Part shown: positions 48,501-60,700 of the stretch, piece after piece | How positions within the stretch are numbered: the stretch's first letter is position 1 | How the letters are laid out: the number at the start of each line of letters is the position of its first letter | Assembly (NCBI GenBank): GCA_030141605.1 | Contig: JAQGDQ010000399.1 | Coordinates: 15,001-79,000, forward strand | Length of the DNA stretch: 64,000 bases | Source of the DNA: Tubiluchus corallicola | Lineage: Eukaryota; Priapulida; Priapulimorpha; Priapulimorphida; Tubiluchidae | Reading direction: 5' to 3' | The notes under the pieces: model-generated | The model's input: the letters and a program-made list of their open reading frames with translations, nothing else | The model's database searches: none | Told to the model about the DNA's origin: nothing | Position numbers and translations under genes: made by a program

Positions 48501-51500
48501 AATTTGCTACTAGTACTAACACTGGATTTGCGGTGTTTGCTGGCTGTCAAGAAAACTGTAGATGAAATGTTGCTGTCTTTGCCATGCTCCGATTTAGTGG
48601 ACTTTCTGTCTATAGTTGCTTGTCCTTCGCCTTTTCTATCAGTTGAATTGGAAGAACTCACTGAATGCTTGAAAATTTCTTTCTTTTCATACCTGTCTTT
48701 TGCTTGTTTTTCATGCTCTCTCCGACTTGAATCAGCTGGTTTATTTTCTTTAGCAGAGTTTTTACTAGAAGAGAGACTATGAGATCTATCACTTTCTTGT
48801 CTTGATATGTGATTAAATTTGGCACTATCCCCAGACTTGTTAGCCATGCGGCCAGAACGAGATTTACGACTTAATCTTTCCTTATCTCTATTAGTTTTCG
48901 GTACATTTTTGGGGGAATGACATTCTCCACCTTCTGATTCAGATGCAGAGTCGCTAATTTCATGCCGTGTCTGTCTCTCACTGTACCTGTCTACCTTTAA
49001 TTTACCACGTTGATGCATATTAATATCTGTCTTCATCTTTTTGCTAAGCCCACTACTAGGTTTTGCGTCGGCACCTCTTTTTCGTGACTGCTCCTCCTCT
49101 CTTCTACGTCGTCTTGCCTGCTCCACTAGTTTCATTTCCTCTTGCTCTTTCTTTGTCAGCAATCGCCTCTCTGGTGAAGCCTTTTTCTGCACAACAGGAG
49201 GCTCTGGAATTGGCTCATGTTGCTTTTTTTCAGCGAGCTTCAGCAGCTGTTTGAAGTCCATTGCAGAGGGAGGAGGAGGGCGCCGTTTTGGCTTGGGTTT
49301 CTTCTCAACTTTTGCAGGTTTATCGCTGTTATCATCTTCATTATCAGACTCCTCACTAATCATGTGATCATTGAGCATTTTTGTTTTATTCTTGCTTAGA
49401 ATGCGATCGACTTCCTCTTTTCGCACTTTCTTCGAGGGCAGCTTCTCCAGTGCTGGAACGTGTACATTTTTGCCTATATGTCTGGATACGTCATACGATT
49501 TGCGAGGCGTTTCTTTAGACCTGTTAGATTTCTTGCTTTTAACAGGGTGGCCGGTTATTTCACTCTCGATGCATTCCAGACGTTCATTCTTAATTCTTTC
49601 CACCTGAATAAGAAAACAGTTTTTACAGTGCTTGTTTGTTTGTTTGTTTGTTTGTTTAAATCTGTTAGTCTTTGAATCATCAGAGTTTAATCTTTATTAA
49701 AAAACATTAAAATATTAACAATAAAGTATAAAATGTAAAACAGGATAAAACAATATACAGCAGAAATGTAAATTTACAAATAAAAATGGCTAGTTAAAAG
49801 ATTATGGTTAAAAGAGCAAAGAGCCATGGCTACTTGCACATGCTTGTTAAGAGATAAATGATTGTTGAGATTTACATCTTTTAAATGTTTTTGAAAAAGT
49901 TTACTACTCTGAGCACAGACACAGGAGCACTGCCTACAGACTCAGTGAGAAGATTCCAGACTTTAATTATTCTGTTTGAGAGAAAAGTTTTAAAACAATC
50001 AAGTATGCAATGGTTCAGCTTTAACCAGCACAAGTGAAAAACACAATTAATGCTCATAATTAGCACAAAAAATGTACACCAGGGTAAACAGTACGCCCCA
50101 AGCTTATATACCTACAAGCTACTTACCCTTCACAGTTCACATACACTTTAGTTTAAAATCAATACCCGCCATGCTGACAAATATAACAAGGTGATAAACG
50201 TTGAAAAAACGAAATGTTTAACTATTACTCCCCCTAGTATGTGTCAGTTCTGTAATCTGTGTTCTTGGGATTGTAGCTTGTAGTATTATTCGTCAAAGCA
50301 AGACTGAGAACTATTTTGGCCACATAATTTTCAGAGATAATTGGGACGATCTTAATGTTATTAAGTAATGAAGTGTTTACTATGATACAGCAAATAGCAT
50401 CTTGGGAAAATTTTGTCTTTGTACCAAAAGTGTTCAAAACTCGTTCGTTCAATTCGTATAGCACCTTATTCTATGGTGTGGCAACATAGAGGCATTTTTA
50501 CAATTACAGTTTAAATAAACTTAAAGTAGATCATAATATCTCGAAGCAGTAGCTACTCAATTATTCACATGATGACAGTGCTAGAACTATTTCAGTAAAT
50601 CATAATGTTGTGAAATTTGATGTTACATAGGAAACTGACTTAGAGAACTTTTGCATATAAGGGTAATATCTCGTTTAAATTCCCTAATTAAAGATTTACC
50701 CAAAAGTGAAGTGGTTTTCACTTCTAACATTAGAAAACAGTGGAGGAAAAAATTATATAGAAGTATGGTTAGACGAAGCCAGCAGTTGCCATATTAGACA
50801 TACTTTGATGCTGAGCATCGTACGACAATTTTCTGCTGTATATATATATATATATGTTGCATGTAATGTTGTAAACAGTGTCTAATTGTGGCAGGGATAA
50901 GCAGATCAGCTAGTTTCTCAGTTTGCAATAAACTTAATCAGCAAATTTGCAAATCCAATCTGGTCCGCAACTCTCTTTATGTTTAATAATGAATCCGATC
51001 TGCAAAAAACGTTAAGGATCTTGGTCCAATCCAGTCCGCAGGACTGTGGTACGTTCCTCCCTGGTTGTGGCGTTATGTTTTTTTTAAACGTAACTATGTT
51101 TTTTTTGTGAGTAACTATGGGCTTGACTAGAAATAAAGCATTAAATCAAATCAAATCAATAGTGAAATGACAAGAACAATAATAACCTAAATGATAAGTT
51201 TCAATGATACTGCAATACCACACCTTTTCTTGGAATTTTCTCATTTCCTCCTCATAATTTTGTACGTCTCTTTTGTTGATCCGTAGATCCACCTTGTTTT
51301 TGAGATTGTCTTTGGTTCTTGAAGCCATGGAGTGGGCTGTGCGTCCCTTGTTCGCAGCTTGCCTAGCCGCAAGTAGCTCCGATTTTTTACGCAGAAATTC
51401 GTACTCTGTAAACATTAATAAAGTAAACCTAGAGGCAGGTAATGCATAGTCTAAAAAAATAGTTTAGAATATAAATCCAAAATTTATATCTATCCACAAG

Positions 51501-54500
51501 AAAAGTTTCCTCCAAAGTCTCCAACTCCTAATTTGAAACCTGCACTTACTAAAACAGGTTTAAAAGCTTAAAAGCAAAGCATAATTATTGCATTACCGAT
51601 ATAGTGAAACAATGGAGCACATTGAAGATAATACAAAAATCAACAGCAAGTAGGTCTGAAATGAGTGTACTAGCTTCAGGAACCTTCTACATTCTTTACA
51701 TGAGGATCATTTACAACATTGGCATCAGTTCTTAACAGACCTTGATTCAGTGGTCTGTGATTTTTACTCCTAGTATGTATAGGTACATACTCCACTATCA
51801 TGTTAGCATCACAGTCACTTGGACCACATTTAGTATAAGCAACATCCCACAAAATCTTATTGTTAAAATTGGAAGGATATTATTTTAAACAGTGTTGGCA
51901 TCAATGCTGTCATTGTCAACAATTGCCATCATTATCATCATCATCACGGTCATCATCATCATCATCGTCACTATCATTATCGCGACCTTCCACCTTTTAA
52001 CTGCAACTCGTTAGGTGTAGGCAATAGAATGAGACACTGACCCTTAATCTTTGACCTTACACCACCTACTATAGTTCTGCCTAATGTTGAGGAAAAAATG
52101 AATGTGAAATGTAGAAAGCCCTGGTATCATCTCATCCCTGACAGGGGAGGGCAAATAATACTCCTGAAATTTTTAGTTTCTAGGCACCAAAGTTAAATTA
52201 TCAAAAAATTAAGGCAAAAAAGTAAAAAAGTTAAGGTAATTTCTGAGTACCTAAGCAATAATAGCATAAGTAAACTTAGTAATTACTAAGTTTTCTTATG
52301 CTATTATTGCAGTTCATAGCTGGTATTTATATATATATATAAATATGTTCTTTTGTACCCATGACGAAAGTCCAATACACTAAAATGTGCTTAACTTTCA
52401 ATAATTGTAATACCCTTTACTGCATGCACCATAATTGTAAAATACATCGTGAGACTCATAAAACACTACTGTATTACTGAGAGTAGTACAACTAATTGTG
52501 TTATGTTTGGTACTGATGGCAAAGAAAACCAAGCGATTTGAAAAATTGCTTGTGAATTTGCAGAGTGTGTGAGAAATAAAATTTGACACGTGCGCTTGTG
52601 AAAAACTCAAAGTGTACATAATACAATGCCAATGCATGAAATTTGGCAGGTCTGCTGCTAGAGCTTACCCAGTACACACTAGTATCTGCCATGCTATAGC
52701 ATCTAGCAGATACAGAAAATGACTGATAGGGCATACATAGCATAAAAACCCATAAAACATTTTTATTTTTAACACATATTAAGATAACCCAAGAATTATA
52801 AAAACACTCTACTGGCTAAAAACTTAGTCAGTAAATAGATTAGTACTCTATTCTGCACAAACCATCTAACATTATAAATATTATTTTGTGTAAAATAAAT
52901 TGGTGGTATCTACCTACCCTTTTTCTTTTCTTCATGCTCTTTGCGCTTGAGAAAGGCAGAAATCGCATCCGATTGTACCTTTGATCGAGGTTCTTTCTTT
53001 GCAGGGCTGATTTTTGAATTGAAATAAGCAGTTTTCTGAAAAGACGTAGTAATTTATTAAGTACCGGTGATTTACATAATTCCATAAAATTTAATTCAGC
53101 ATAAATTTAGATTTTAAATTTTATCTGTACATTTCCTCCTTCATTTCCAGCAACCTCAAATCATTCTGCTTTCCACAACTTCTTTTGCCCTCCTGGTGTT
53201 TCTGCTACAGCCTGCTGCCTCAACCCTCCCACAGGCCTTGCCTCAACTCTCCCCTGCCTCTTCAGCCTTCATTACACGACCATACCATCTTCACCTATAC
53301 TTTCTCAACCCCCCCCCCCAGGCCTTGCCTCAACTCTCCCCTGCCTCTTCGGCCTTCCCTATATGACCATACCATCAGCTACGCTGCCTCAACCCTCCCC
53401 CAGGCCTTGCCTCAACTCTCCCCTGCCTCTTCAGCCTTCATTACATGACCATACCATCGTCACCTATACTGCCTCAACCCTCCCCCAGGCCTTGCCTCAA
53501 CTCTCCCCTGCCTCTTCAGCCTTCATTACATGACCATACCATCTTCACCTATACTGCCTCAACCCTCCACCAGGCCTTGCCTCAACTCTCTGCTGCCTCT
53601 TCAACCTTCATTACATGACCATACCATCTTCACCTATACTGCCTCAACCCTTCGCCAGGCCTTGCCTCAACGCCTCAACTCTCCCCTGCCTCTTCAGCCT
53701 TCATTACATGACCATACCATCTTCACCTATACTGCCTCAACTCCCCCCCCCCCCAGTCCTTGCCTCAATTCTTCCCTGCCTCTTCAGCCTTCACTATATG
53801 ACCATACCATCTGCAGCTACGCTGCCTCAACTTGTCATCAATCTCCTGCTCACCAGCCGGTCCATCAATACCCACGTCATTGCTCCAGAATGCCGCACCC
53901 ATCAGTGCTGGTACCGGTTAACAAGTTAATTTTTTTAACTGGTTAATCAATCTTTATAAAGGTGGACTCTAAAGTTCCTCTAACATGTTCTGTCACTGTC
54001 AGGGCTTACTCACAGAATCCAATCAATCATTGGTTCTATATGGGAAAGTGTTTCACTTAGTTCAACAATGCTTGGCATCCCTACAAACAGAGACTTTTCA
54101 CTTTCTATGTAGACTTTCTATATATAATGAAGTCTAGCTCGAAATATTGCTTGTTAGATTCAATACCAACTACACTGCTTAAAAACTGCATTGATGATTT
54201 AATAGCACCAATTACAAATCTGGTTAATGAATCACTGACAATGGGTCATTTTCCAAAAAATTGTAAATGCGCTGTAGTCAGGCCACTTTTGAAGAAAAAA
54301 GGCATTGAGTTGGTCTACAAGAACCATAGACCAATTAGCAACCTGCCTTTTCTTTCAGAAGTGATAGAGGCAGCAGTTTTAAACCAGTACATAGAACATC
54401 TTGAGCGCAATGACCTGTATTTCACACGGAATTCAGCATATAAAAATATCACAGCATTGAGACTTTATTAGTTAAAATTAATTCTGATATAATGAACAAC

Positions 54501-56444
54501 ATGAACAGACAACATGTAACATTGGTAGCGCTATTAGACCTGAGGACAGCCTTTGATGCTGTTGATTTTGACATTTTAGCTTATACATTTGTTAAGAGGC
54601 TTAATATTTCTGGAAATGAGATGAGCTGGTTCCAAACCTACCTTACCAATAGAAAACAGAGGATATTAATTAACAATACTTTGTCGGAATCATTTAGCCT
54701 GAAATATAGGGTGCGTCAGGGAAGCTGCATGGGGCCAGTCACATTCTTAGGCTATCTGAGTTTTCTGTATGATATTATTGCAAAACATCTTCCTATGGTT
54801 AGCAGTCTTACTGATGATCATCAACTTTATCTGGCCCAAGCCATCAACATCTCAAGTTCAAAATGATGCTATTCAAGCCATGGAACAGTGCATCAATGAT
54901 GTTCGAGCATGGATGCTTGCTCATTGTTTAAAAATCAATGATGAAAAAACAGAAATTTATTGTAATTGATACCATGCAGCAGCTAGAAAAACTTTCTGAT
55001 GTTATAATAAAAATAGGGAAATCTGAAATAGAACTGCACACCAAGGATGTAATTTAGGGGTTATCTTTGATGCAAATATGTCAATTGGTTTTCACATCAA
55101 TAACGTTTGCAAAAAGTCTTATGCTCAATTAACAAGAATTAGACAGATTTGCAAATACCTAAACAGGATTTCTACCGAGGCTCTGATTCATTTCTTTATA
55201 AGTTCGACTCTGGACTACTATAATGCATTGCTGCTCAATGTATCAAAAAATCTATAAACAAACTATAAAAAATAAAGTACATAACTCCAACATTACGGGC
55301 CCTACACTGGCTTCCTGTGCCATCTAGAATCAAATTGAAAATTGATGTGCTGGCATTTAAATGTTTACATGGTCAAGCCTTGTGCTATCTTGCAGAACTG
55401 ATTAGTGTCTATGCGCCATCCTAAAACTTAAAGCACAACAAAACCCTCCACTTACATAAAGCCTAAAAAATTAAATTTTGTACTACTTATATACTGTTTT
55501 TTTGCACACGAGACGTGCATCGGCAGTAACGCTGTATAAAAAATGAAAATTTAAACTCCTGCATTAGAAGCAGTCATTTTGGCAATAAATCATCTGAAAC
55601 AGGTTTGGATAACACTGAGTAAAGTTTGAAAAATAATCAGAGCATTCATAGCGCACATGTCACTAAGTAAAAAAAAATTTAAAATACAGTATCTCATCAA
55701 TAGATTAAAATACATTTTTTGGTTAGTGAATGGTGCACCCTGGAGGTTAAATCAGTGATTTTTACCAATTGATGAAAACATTTTAAATAATTAATAACTT
55801 TTTTCTAGTTATATAACTTATAAGTCTCTCAAGCAGGCAAGCGAGTCTTCTCTACCCACACATGTTGGACATCTGAAATTTTTATTCCTCTAAATCTCAA
55901 TCCTAAACATCTTTTGTGAAACCTTTCACTACACCTGAATTAATTCCAGCTCCTTTTCAACAACGCGCACAAAAAGTCCAATATCCACGTAGCAAGGTGA
56001 AACAGCAGTAGTATATATACAACACAACTAATTATTACAACCACTTACATACTGTCATGGTTATACTGTCATGATTAAGGATTAAGGGAGCACACTCATA
56101 GAAAAAACATATTTTTTCACAAACTACTGGTAATACTAATGTTAATTGTAAATAATTATTAAAGATTTTAACTTTTCTAGACTTAACAGAAGGCAAAAAT
56201 AAAGCCATAATAATCTCAGCTTATCTGCTGATCGTAAATAAACTGACTGTGAAGTAACTTCAACCCTACCAATGACCTACATAACCTAGTATACGCCTTC
56301 ATATAAGAAAGATGGATACTCTGTGACACTGTGCCTGTAAAAGTGTACTCATCAGCAAATATAAATATACAAATTTACCTTTTTATCTACTGCGCTATCA
56401 TTCTGTTGTTTGTCTGCAAGTTCTAGTAGATAATTGAAATCCAT
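45509..56444 (-). CDS. SPTY2D1: SPT2 (SPTY2D1) histone chaperone, 7 exons
   Basis: Exons in transcript order: 56379-56444, 52918-53035, 51224-51405, 47374-49603, 46651-46804, 46221-46298, 45509-45599. All phases join, giving 972 residues, longer than the human protein (about 685). The N-terminus MDFNYLLELA and the following SKVQSDAISAFLKRKEHEEK, ARQAANKGRT and ASRTKDN match the conserved SPT2 N-terminal region. An AMDFKQLLKLAEKKQHEPIP motif follows in the large exon. The long Ser/Lys-rich middle is disordered, with ~20-residue repeats. The C-terminus is an acidic run, then DVSKYITEIFGYDRNRY and a basic/coiled end (LGKLEDLTDMKLEEEAKK), the H3-H4-binding SPT2 domain. Role by family: nuclear, recycling of H3-H4 during transcription. 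Convergent with Argonaute; divergent from the SHIP gene. Confidence 0.95.
48171..48470 (-). repeat. Degenerate 60-bp coding repeats in SPT2
   Basis: About five successive 20-residue units occupy the Ser-rich middle of SPT2. Each reads as a Ser/Thr/Asn run, then S-K/S-x-S-S-G/S-D/G-K, then K-x-K plus a hydrophobic residue (for example SSSSKYSSSDKYKQF, NSSSKLSSGGRIKNV, GSSSKYHQDNKSKKC). They are diverged at DNA level, so this is an old expansion. Confidence 0.65.
49690..50070 (-). pseudogene. LINE RT C-terminal fragment in SPT2 intron 3
   Basis: The minus strand encodes FKTFLSNRIIKVWNLLTES, SVGSAPVSV and VVNFFKNI, which match the W-N-x-L-P-x-x-V plus FK region at the C-terminus of CR1/Jockey RTs (here W-N-L-L). 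An AATAAAGATTAAACTC tail is near 49690. It lies in the same orientation as SPT2. Confidence 0.7.
50893..51063. mobile_element. Short hAT-like MITE
   Basis: It begins (C)AGGGATAAGCAGATC and ends ACGTTCCTCCCTG. The flanks ATTGTGGC and GTTGTGGC match at 7 of 8 positions. The interior has repeated GGTCC, AATCC and GTCCGCA words. It lies in SPT2 intron 3. Confidence 0.6.
51406..52917. other. SPT2 intron 2, simple repeats only
   Basis: A (atc)n-type tract at about 51930-51980 and a (ta)n tract at about 52327-52342. An inverted pair around 52253-52310 (AATAATAGCATAAG / CTTATGCTATTATT) would form a hairpin. Confidence 0.4.
53209..53835. repeat. 85-bp minisatellite, about seven copies
   Basis: Units of about 85 bp, strongly C/T-rich on the plus strand, share GCCTTGCCTCAACTCTCCCC and TGACCATACCATCTTCACC. 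The period is not a multiple of three, so the open frames across it are artefacts. SPT2 intron 1. Confidence 0.9.
54127..55420 (+). pseudogene. Decayed non-LTR reverse transcriptase
   Basis: In broken frames the plus strand encodes NHRPISNLPFLSEVIEAAVL, LLDLRTAFDAVDFDILAY, FQTYLTNRKQRILIN, RQGSCMGPVTF and a mutated catalytic box, TDDHQLYL (A to T before DD). A C-terminal ALHWLPVPSRIKLKIDVLAF-like stretch is near 55300. Stops at about 54470, 54864 and 54967 break it. It is antisense in SPT2 intron 1 and unrelated to the LINE at 12949. Confidence 0.85.
55421..56378. other. SPT2 intron 1, first part, nothing recognised
   Basis: AT-rich intronic sequence adjoining the donor of SPT2 exon 1. Confidence 0.25.
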
Positions 56445-57708
56445 TCATTAAATAATAATAATAATAATAGACAGCTGCTTCCACACAGAAGCGAAACGAA
56501 AACCATTTCACATAATACAACACAAAGTACTACTGTACCTGGTGTACTGGTGCACAGTGCCATCTCTCGTCTGTAAAGCAAAGCAATAATTTGTGTATTG
56601 TGTCAATACTCACAACAACATTGGAAATGGATTACGTTGAACATTTGTTGCAATGTGCGTTTTTGTGATATGAAATTTTGTAGTGCGTAATGTAGAACTG
56701 TGCTTAAGATTACATTGTCGAATCATTTTGAGATAATTGCCTTCGATGGTAATGTAGCTTTTCCAGGAAAAACGAATTAGCTGACATAGTTTGTTGTATT
56801 ATTATGTTTGAGTTGTTTACACGGATATCGTATCCTGAATTGATGATGATCATCATCTAATACCTTTTAGCAATTACGGAGATATTTTAATATTAATCTG
56901 TTAAAAAGACTGTCACAGATAAACACAGCAGTTAGTCCAGCTAATACTAGATACAGCAATGCCAGCAAGAATATTCTATTACCTATTTTAATATACCGTT
57001 GGCTTGTGAGCTCTACTTTTGTATCCTCGTTATGATTAGTCATTGAATTTGAATATGCGCCTTCTGAAGGCTTAGAAATCTACAGCTAATAGGATAATAG
57101 TAGCAATGATGGCGTTCATCATAACTTTACTTTATATGGAATTAAGTTGTGCTTCTCTTCAGTTCACATTATTTCACCCAGCCAACTATAAAAACGTGAG
57201 CTTTTCAGCATAATTAAAAAAAAACCAAAGAAATGTTACAAATTCTTAGCATGTGCAGGAATGTTCCAGTGTTGCAGTGAAACAATATGGTACTGTCAGT
57301 TTTTGATGCTAGTTTAATCTGTTGCCCCGAACATTGCAAATGTGATCACATATTTTTGCACTATTTCTGCTCATAGAATGCTTGTTTTCATTACTTAAAT
57401 ATTAATATTTATATGATTTCTTTTTAAGTACGGTGGTGGTGATGATAAATAATAATAGTATTTATTGTAATTTAGATACATTTAAAAGTCCTCACTGTTT
57501 ATATGTTTTTGTAGGTACTTCACTGGGATTATTTTGGGTGGAAATTATGTAACATAGAACAAAAATTTGTTGCTTCATAGACCCTGCTCCCACAGAGTTG
57601 CCAGCTTTTACATAACCTATATCTCCAACAGCTGTCAAACTGGGGAATGCAAAGCTAAGTGGACATCGGTCCCGTCGGTATCACAATCCATTCTACATTG
57701 CTGCTGCC
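56445..57708. promoter_or_regulatory. Shared upstream region of SPT2 and SHIP genes
   Basis: The two start codons face away from each other across about 1.26 kb, so both promoters should lie here. On the SPT2 side, an (ATT)n run at about 56452-56468 is followed by an extra out-of-frame ATG overlapping the start. On the SHIP side, possible 5'UTR acceptors (tttttgtag near 57514, ccaacag near 57634) precede the ATG. No TATA box could be assigned. Confidence 0.45.
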
Positions 57709-60700
57709 ATGCCTCCACCTTGGCTTCATCAGAACATAAGCCGTTTGCAGGCCGAAGCCCTCTTGTTAGAAAACAAGAAGGATGGCTCATTTTTAGTGCG
57801 AACTAGTGAAACTGTGTCAAACGTATTTGTGCTATCTTTACTTTGTGAAGGCAAAATTCACCATTACAGAATATTTTCTGACAACAATGGCAAGCTGTCT
57901 GTTCAGGTGGTGGAAGGTGCTAAAGAGATGAAATATGACACTTTGACTGATCTGATACACGGCCATATGGTGCCCGATAATGGACTTAAATTTGAGCTAA
58001 AATATCCAGTCATGGTTGCCATGCCAAGACTGCCAAGCACGCCAGAAATACCATGTGGTTTAGATTTCGACAGCTCTAGTGATGAAACCGAAAAAAGTGA
58101 AAGTGTTCCCAGGGTTACACAACTGCAAGACAAGTTTAATACAATGTCCGAGTTTCTTGAAAATGATCTTAAGTCTAAACTGGAGAGCTACGTTACTAAC
58201 GGTGCTAAGACTGACATAGAGTCTGTGAGTAAAGGTAACATACAGCTACCAGCTCTTCGACAATTGCTCAATGAATCTGCTTCAAATTTGACAAAGGAAG
58301 CTGGCAACTTCCTTTCTATTATCAATTCATTTCAGGATCTGTTCAACATTCCAAATGCACAGGAAAGAGAGAAGAATGCCTCAGATGACTTTGACGGCGT
58401 GTTAAACAAGCTACAGGATTGTGTTTGGGGAGCAAAGGCACTGGAAAAAGGTGCTGCAAAGTGGTTTACCATGGATGGCATTTCTCTTGCTTCTTCTTCA
58501 TCAGTCGTTTCCACCAGTTCTGCTCCTCCACCGTATTCGTCATCTGAGGAGGCGTCGTGCTGTTCTGGTGTGCCACGAGTTCCGGTGACATCTTTCGAAG
58601 TTAAGATAATCAATCCCAATTTCAGGGTACTGCAGACAAGTCAGAAGGCAGTGGTAACAGTCGAGGTTACAACGGGAAAGTTTTATGTGATAAAGCGGGA
58701 TGGATCAAGAGATGTACTCGACGATAAAAACATGTTCACGCATGACCGTGTCCAGCAGCTTATCAAAAGCAGCTCAAATAAATCCAAACTGGACGTTATG
58801 ATTTTAGGACTAAAAAAACAAACTCTCCTGTTTTCCAATGCTCAAGAACGGGAGAAATTCTGCCAGCTGATGCAGTTAATGAAGTGTGTGCACACTGACA
58901 ATCAAGAAGTAGATAATGTTTCCCTATTTATTGGTACATTTAACCTAGCAGAGACTATGCCGACAGAGTCTCTCCACAGCTGGTTCTTGTCACAGGGCAG
59001 CGGTAAAACTCGCGATTCTACTTTTGATTTCATGCCTCATGATATATACGTGGTCGGTACGCAAGAGGACATTATGAGTGATAAAGACTGGTGTAGTAAG
59101 TTGATATCCACTTTGAAAGATTTAGTAATGATAGAGTTTATTGTCATTGCATCATTGTCAATGTGGAACATCCGTCTAGTTATTCTTGCAAAGCCAGAGC
59201 ACAAGCATCTTATCAGTCACATCAAAACCGCAACTGTCAAAACTGGTATCGCCAACACTCTGGGTAATAAGGGTGCCGTTGGCATCTCTTTTCAGTTTAA
59301 TTCCACCTCGTTTTGTTTCATCAATGCACACCTTGCATCCGGCCAGGAGAGGCTGGCAAGACGTAATCAAAACTTCCGGGATGTTTTGAAAGGTTTGCAG
59401 TCACTTGGCGAAAAACACTTGAACAACTTTGACTTGACCGGGCAGTTTCATCATGTGTTCTTCTTTGGAGATTTAAACTATCGTGTCGACTGGCAGCAGC
59501 AGGTATATGTCTCTTATTATTTCATTTTTACATATATGTAGTTAATTGATATAAATGCAAAAGTAACCATTCAAATGAATTTTGTAACTACATAATATAA
59601 TAAAATGTAATGTAATGTAATGTAATGTAATGTAATGTAATGTAATGTAATGTAATGTAATGTAATGTAATATAATGTAATGTAATATAATATAATATAA
59701 TATAATATAATATAATATAATATACACTTTATTAAAAAATTGCAGTTTATATCACTTTGCTTCATGACCATACTGAGTTATGGTCATTATAATACTACAA
59801 CAGGGCACTTAATTTTCATCTATAATTTCTTAAAATTATTCTGTTTTTCTGTTTGTCTTCAGTGTTTTGAATAACATGTAGTAAACTTCACATAGTCCAA
59901 GTCATTCTTTTAATACTTATTTAAAATCGGATAACAAACTGTGACCCTTTAAAATGTTAATAATATGTAATTTGCATATGTTTATTGCTTATACTGTCTT
60001 GAACGAACGTTTACCTTAATGTATATTTGTTATATTATGTGTATGTACACTGATATAATAAGCAAACATGCGATGTAAAACAAAGAAAGTGTTCGTACAG
60101 ATTTACTAGGCAATGTACCAATCAAGTAAACATACATGCGTACAATCATACATGTATGCATTTGTTGCATACTACATGCTACAAAGAGAATTAGAAATGA
60201 ATGACCTTTCGTGAACATTTGTTAGCTGATGTAATTTACCTTGCTCATAATTGATAATTATCACTTTTAAATATCAACTGCCTTCCTTGCCATAAAACGT
60301 TTTGGGGGTTTTATCACCATTAATCTGGTTCTGATTCTGTCTGAACTGTAAAGAGACTTAATTTTTTTCTATAAAATTTTAGTGACTTTATAGCAGTGGA
60401 CCTACCAAGTGCTCAGGATACATAAAAGTAGTGTTTAAAAGTGCATTAGTTTGCAAGTGTTTTACTGATTGTCATATGGTGTATTATACTTACAAACATA
60501 GGAGAAAATACTGATAACTTCTTTTTCAGTTGGTGTTACAAGAAGCAGAAGTGATAAGAAAGGCACCTGATCCTAAAGACTGTGGAAAGCTTTTTTGTCA
60601 CGACCAGTTGAATCTAGCAAAGCAAGCTGGTGATGCTTTTGCTCATTTTAATGAGGAAGAAATAAAATTTCCACCAACCTACCGATTTGAGAAAGGTGTT

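Noticed and set aside
53185-53946. Proline/Leu/Ser-rich open frames
   Set aside because: They run through an 85-bp minisatellite whose period is not a multiple of three.
57567-57806. Alternative upstream start for the SHIP gene
   Set aside because: It is in a different frame from the SH2 domain; the ATG at 57709 begins the frame exactly where SHIP proteins begin.
59542-59771. Ile/Tyr/Leu-rich open frames
   Set aside because: Readings of the AATGT/AATAT microsatellite.
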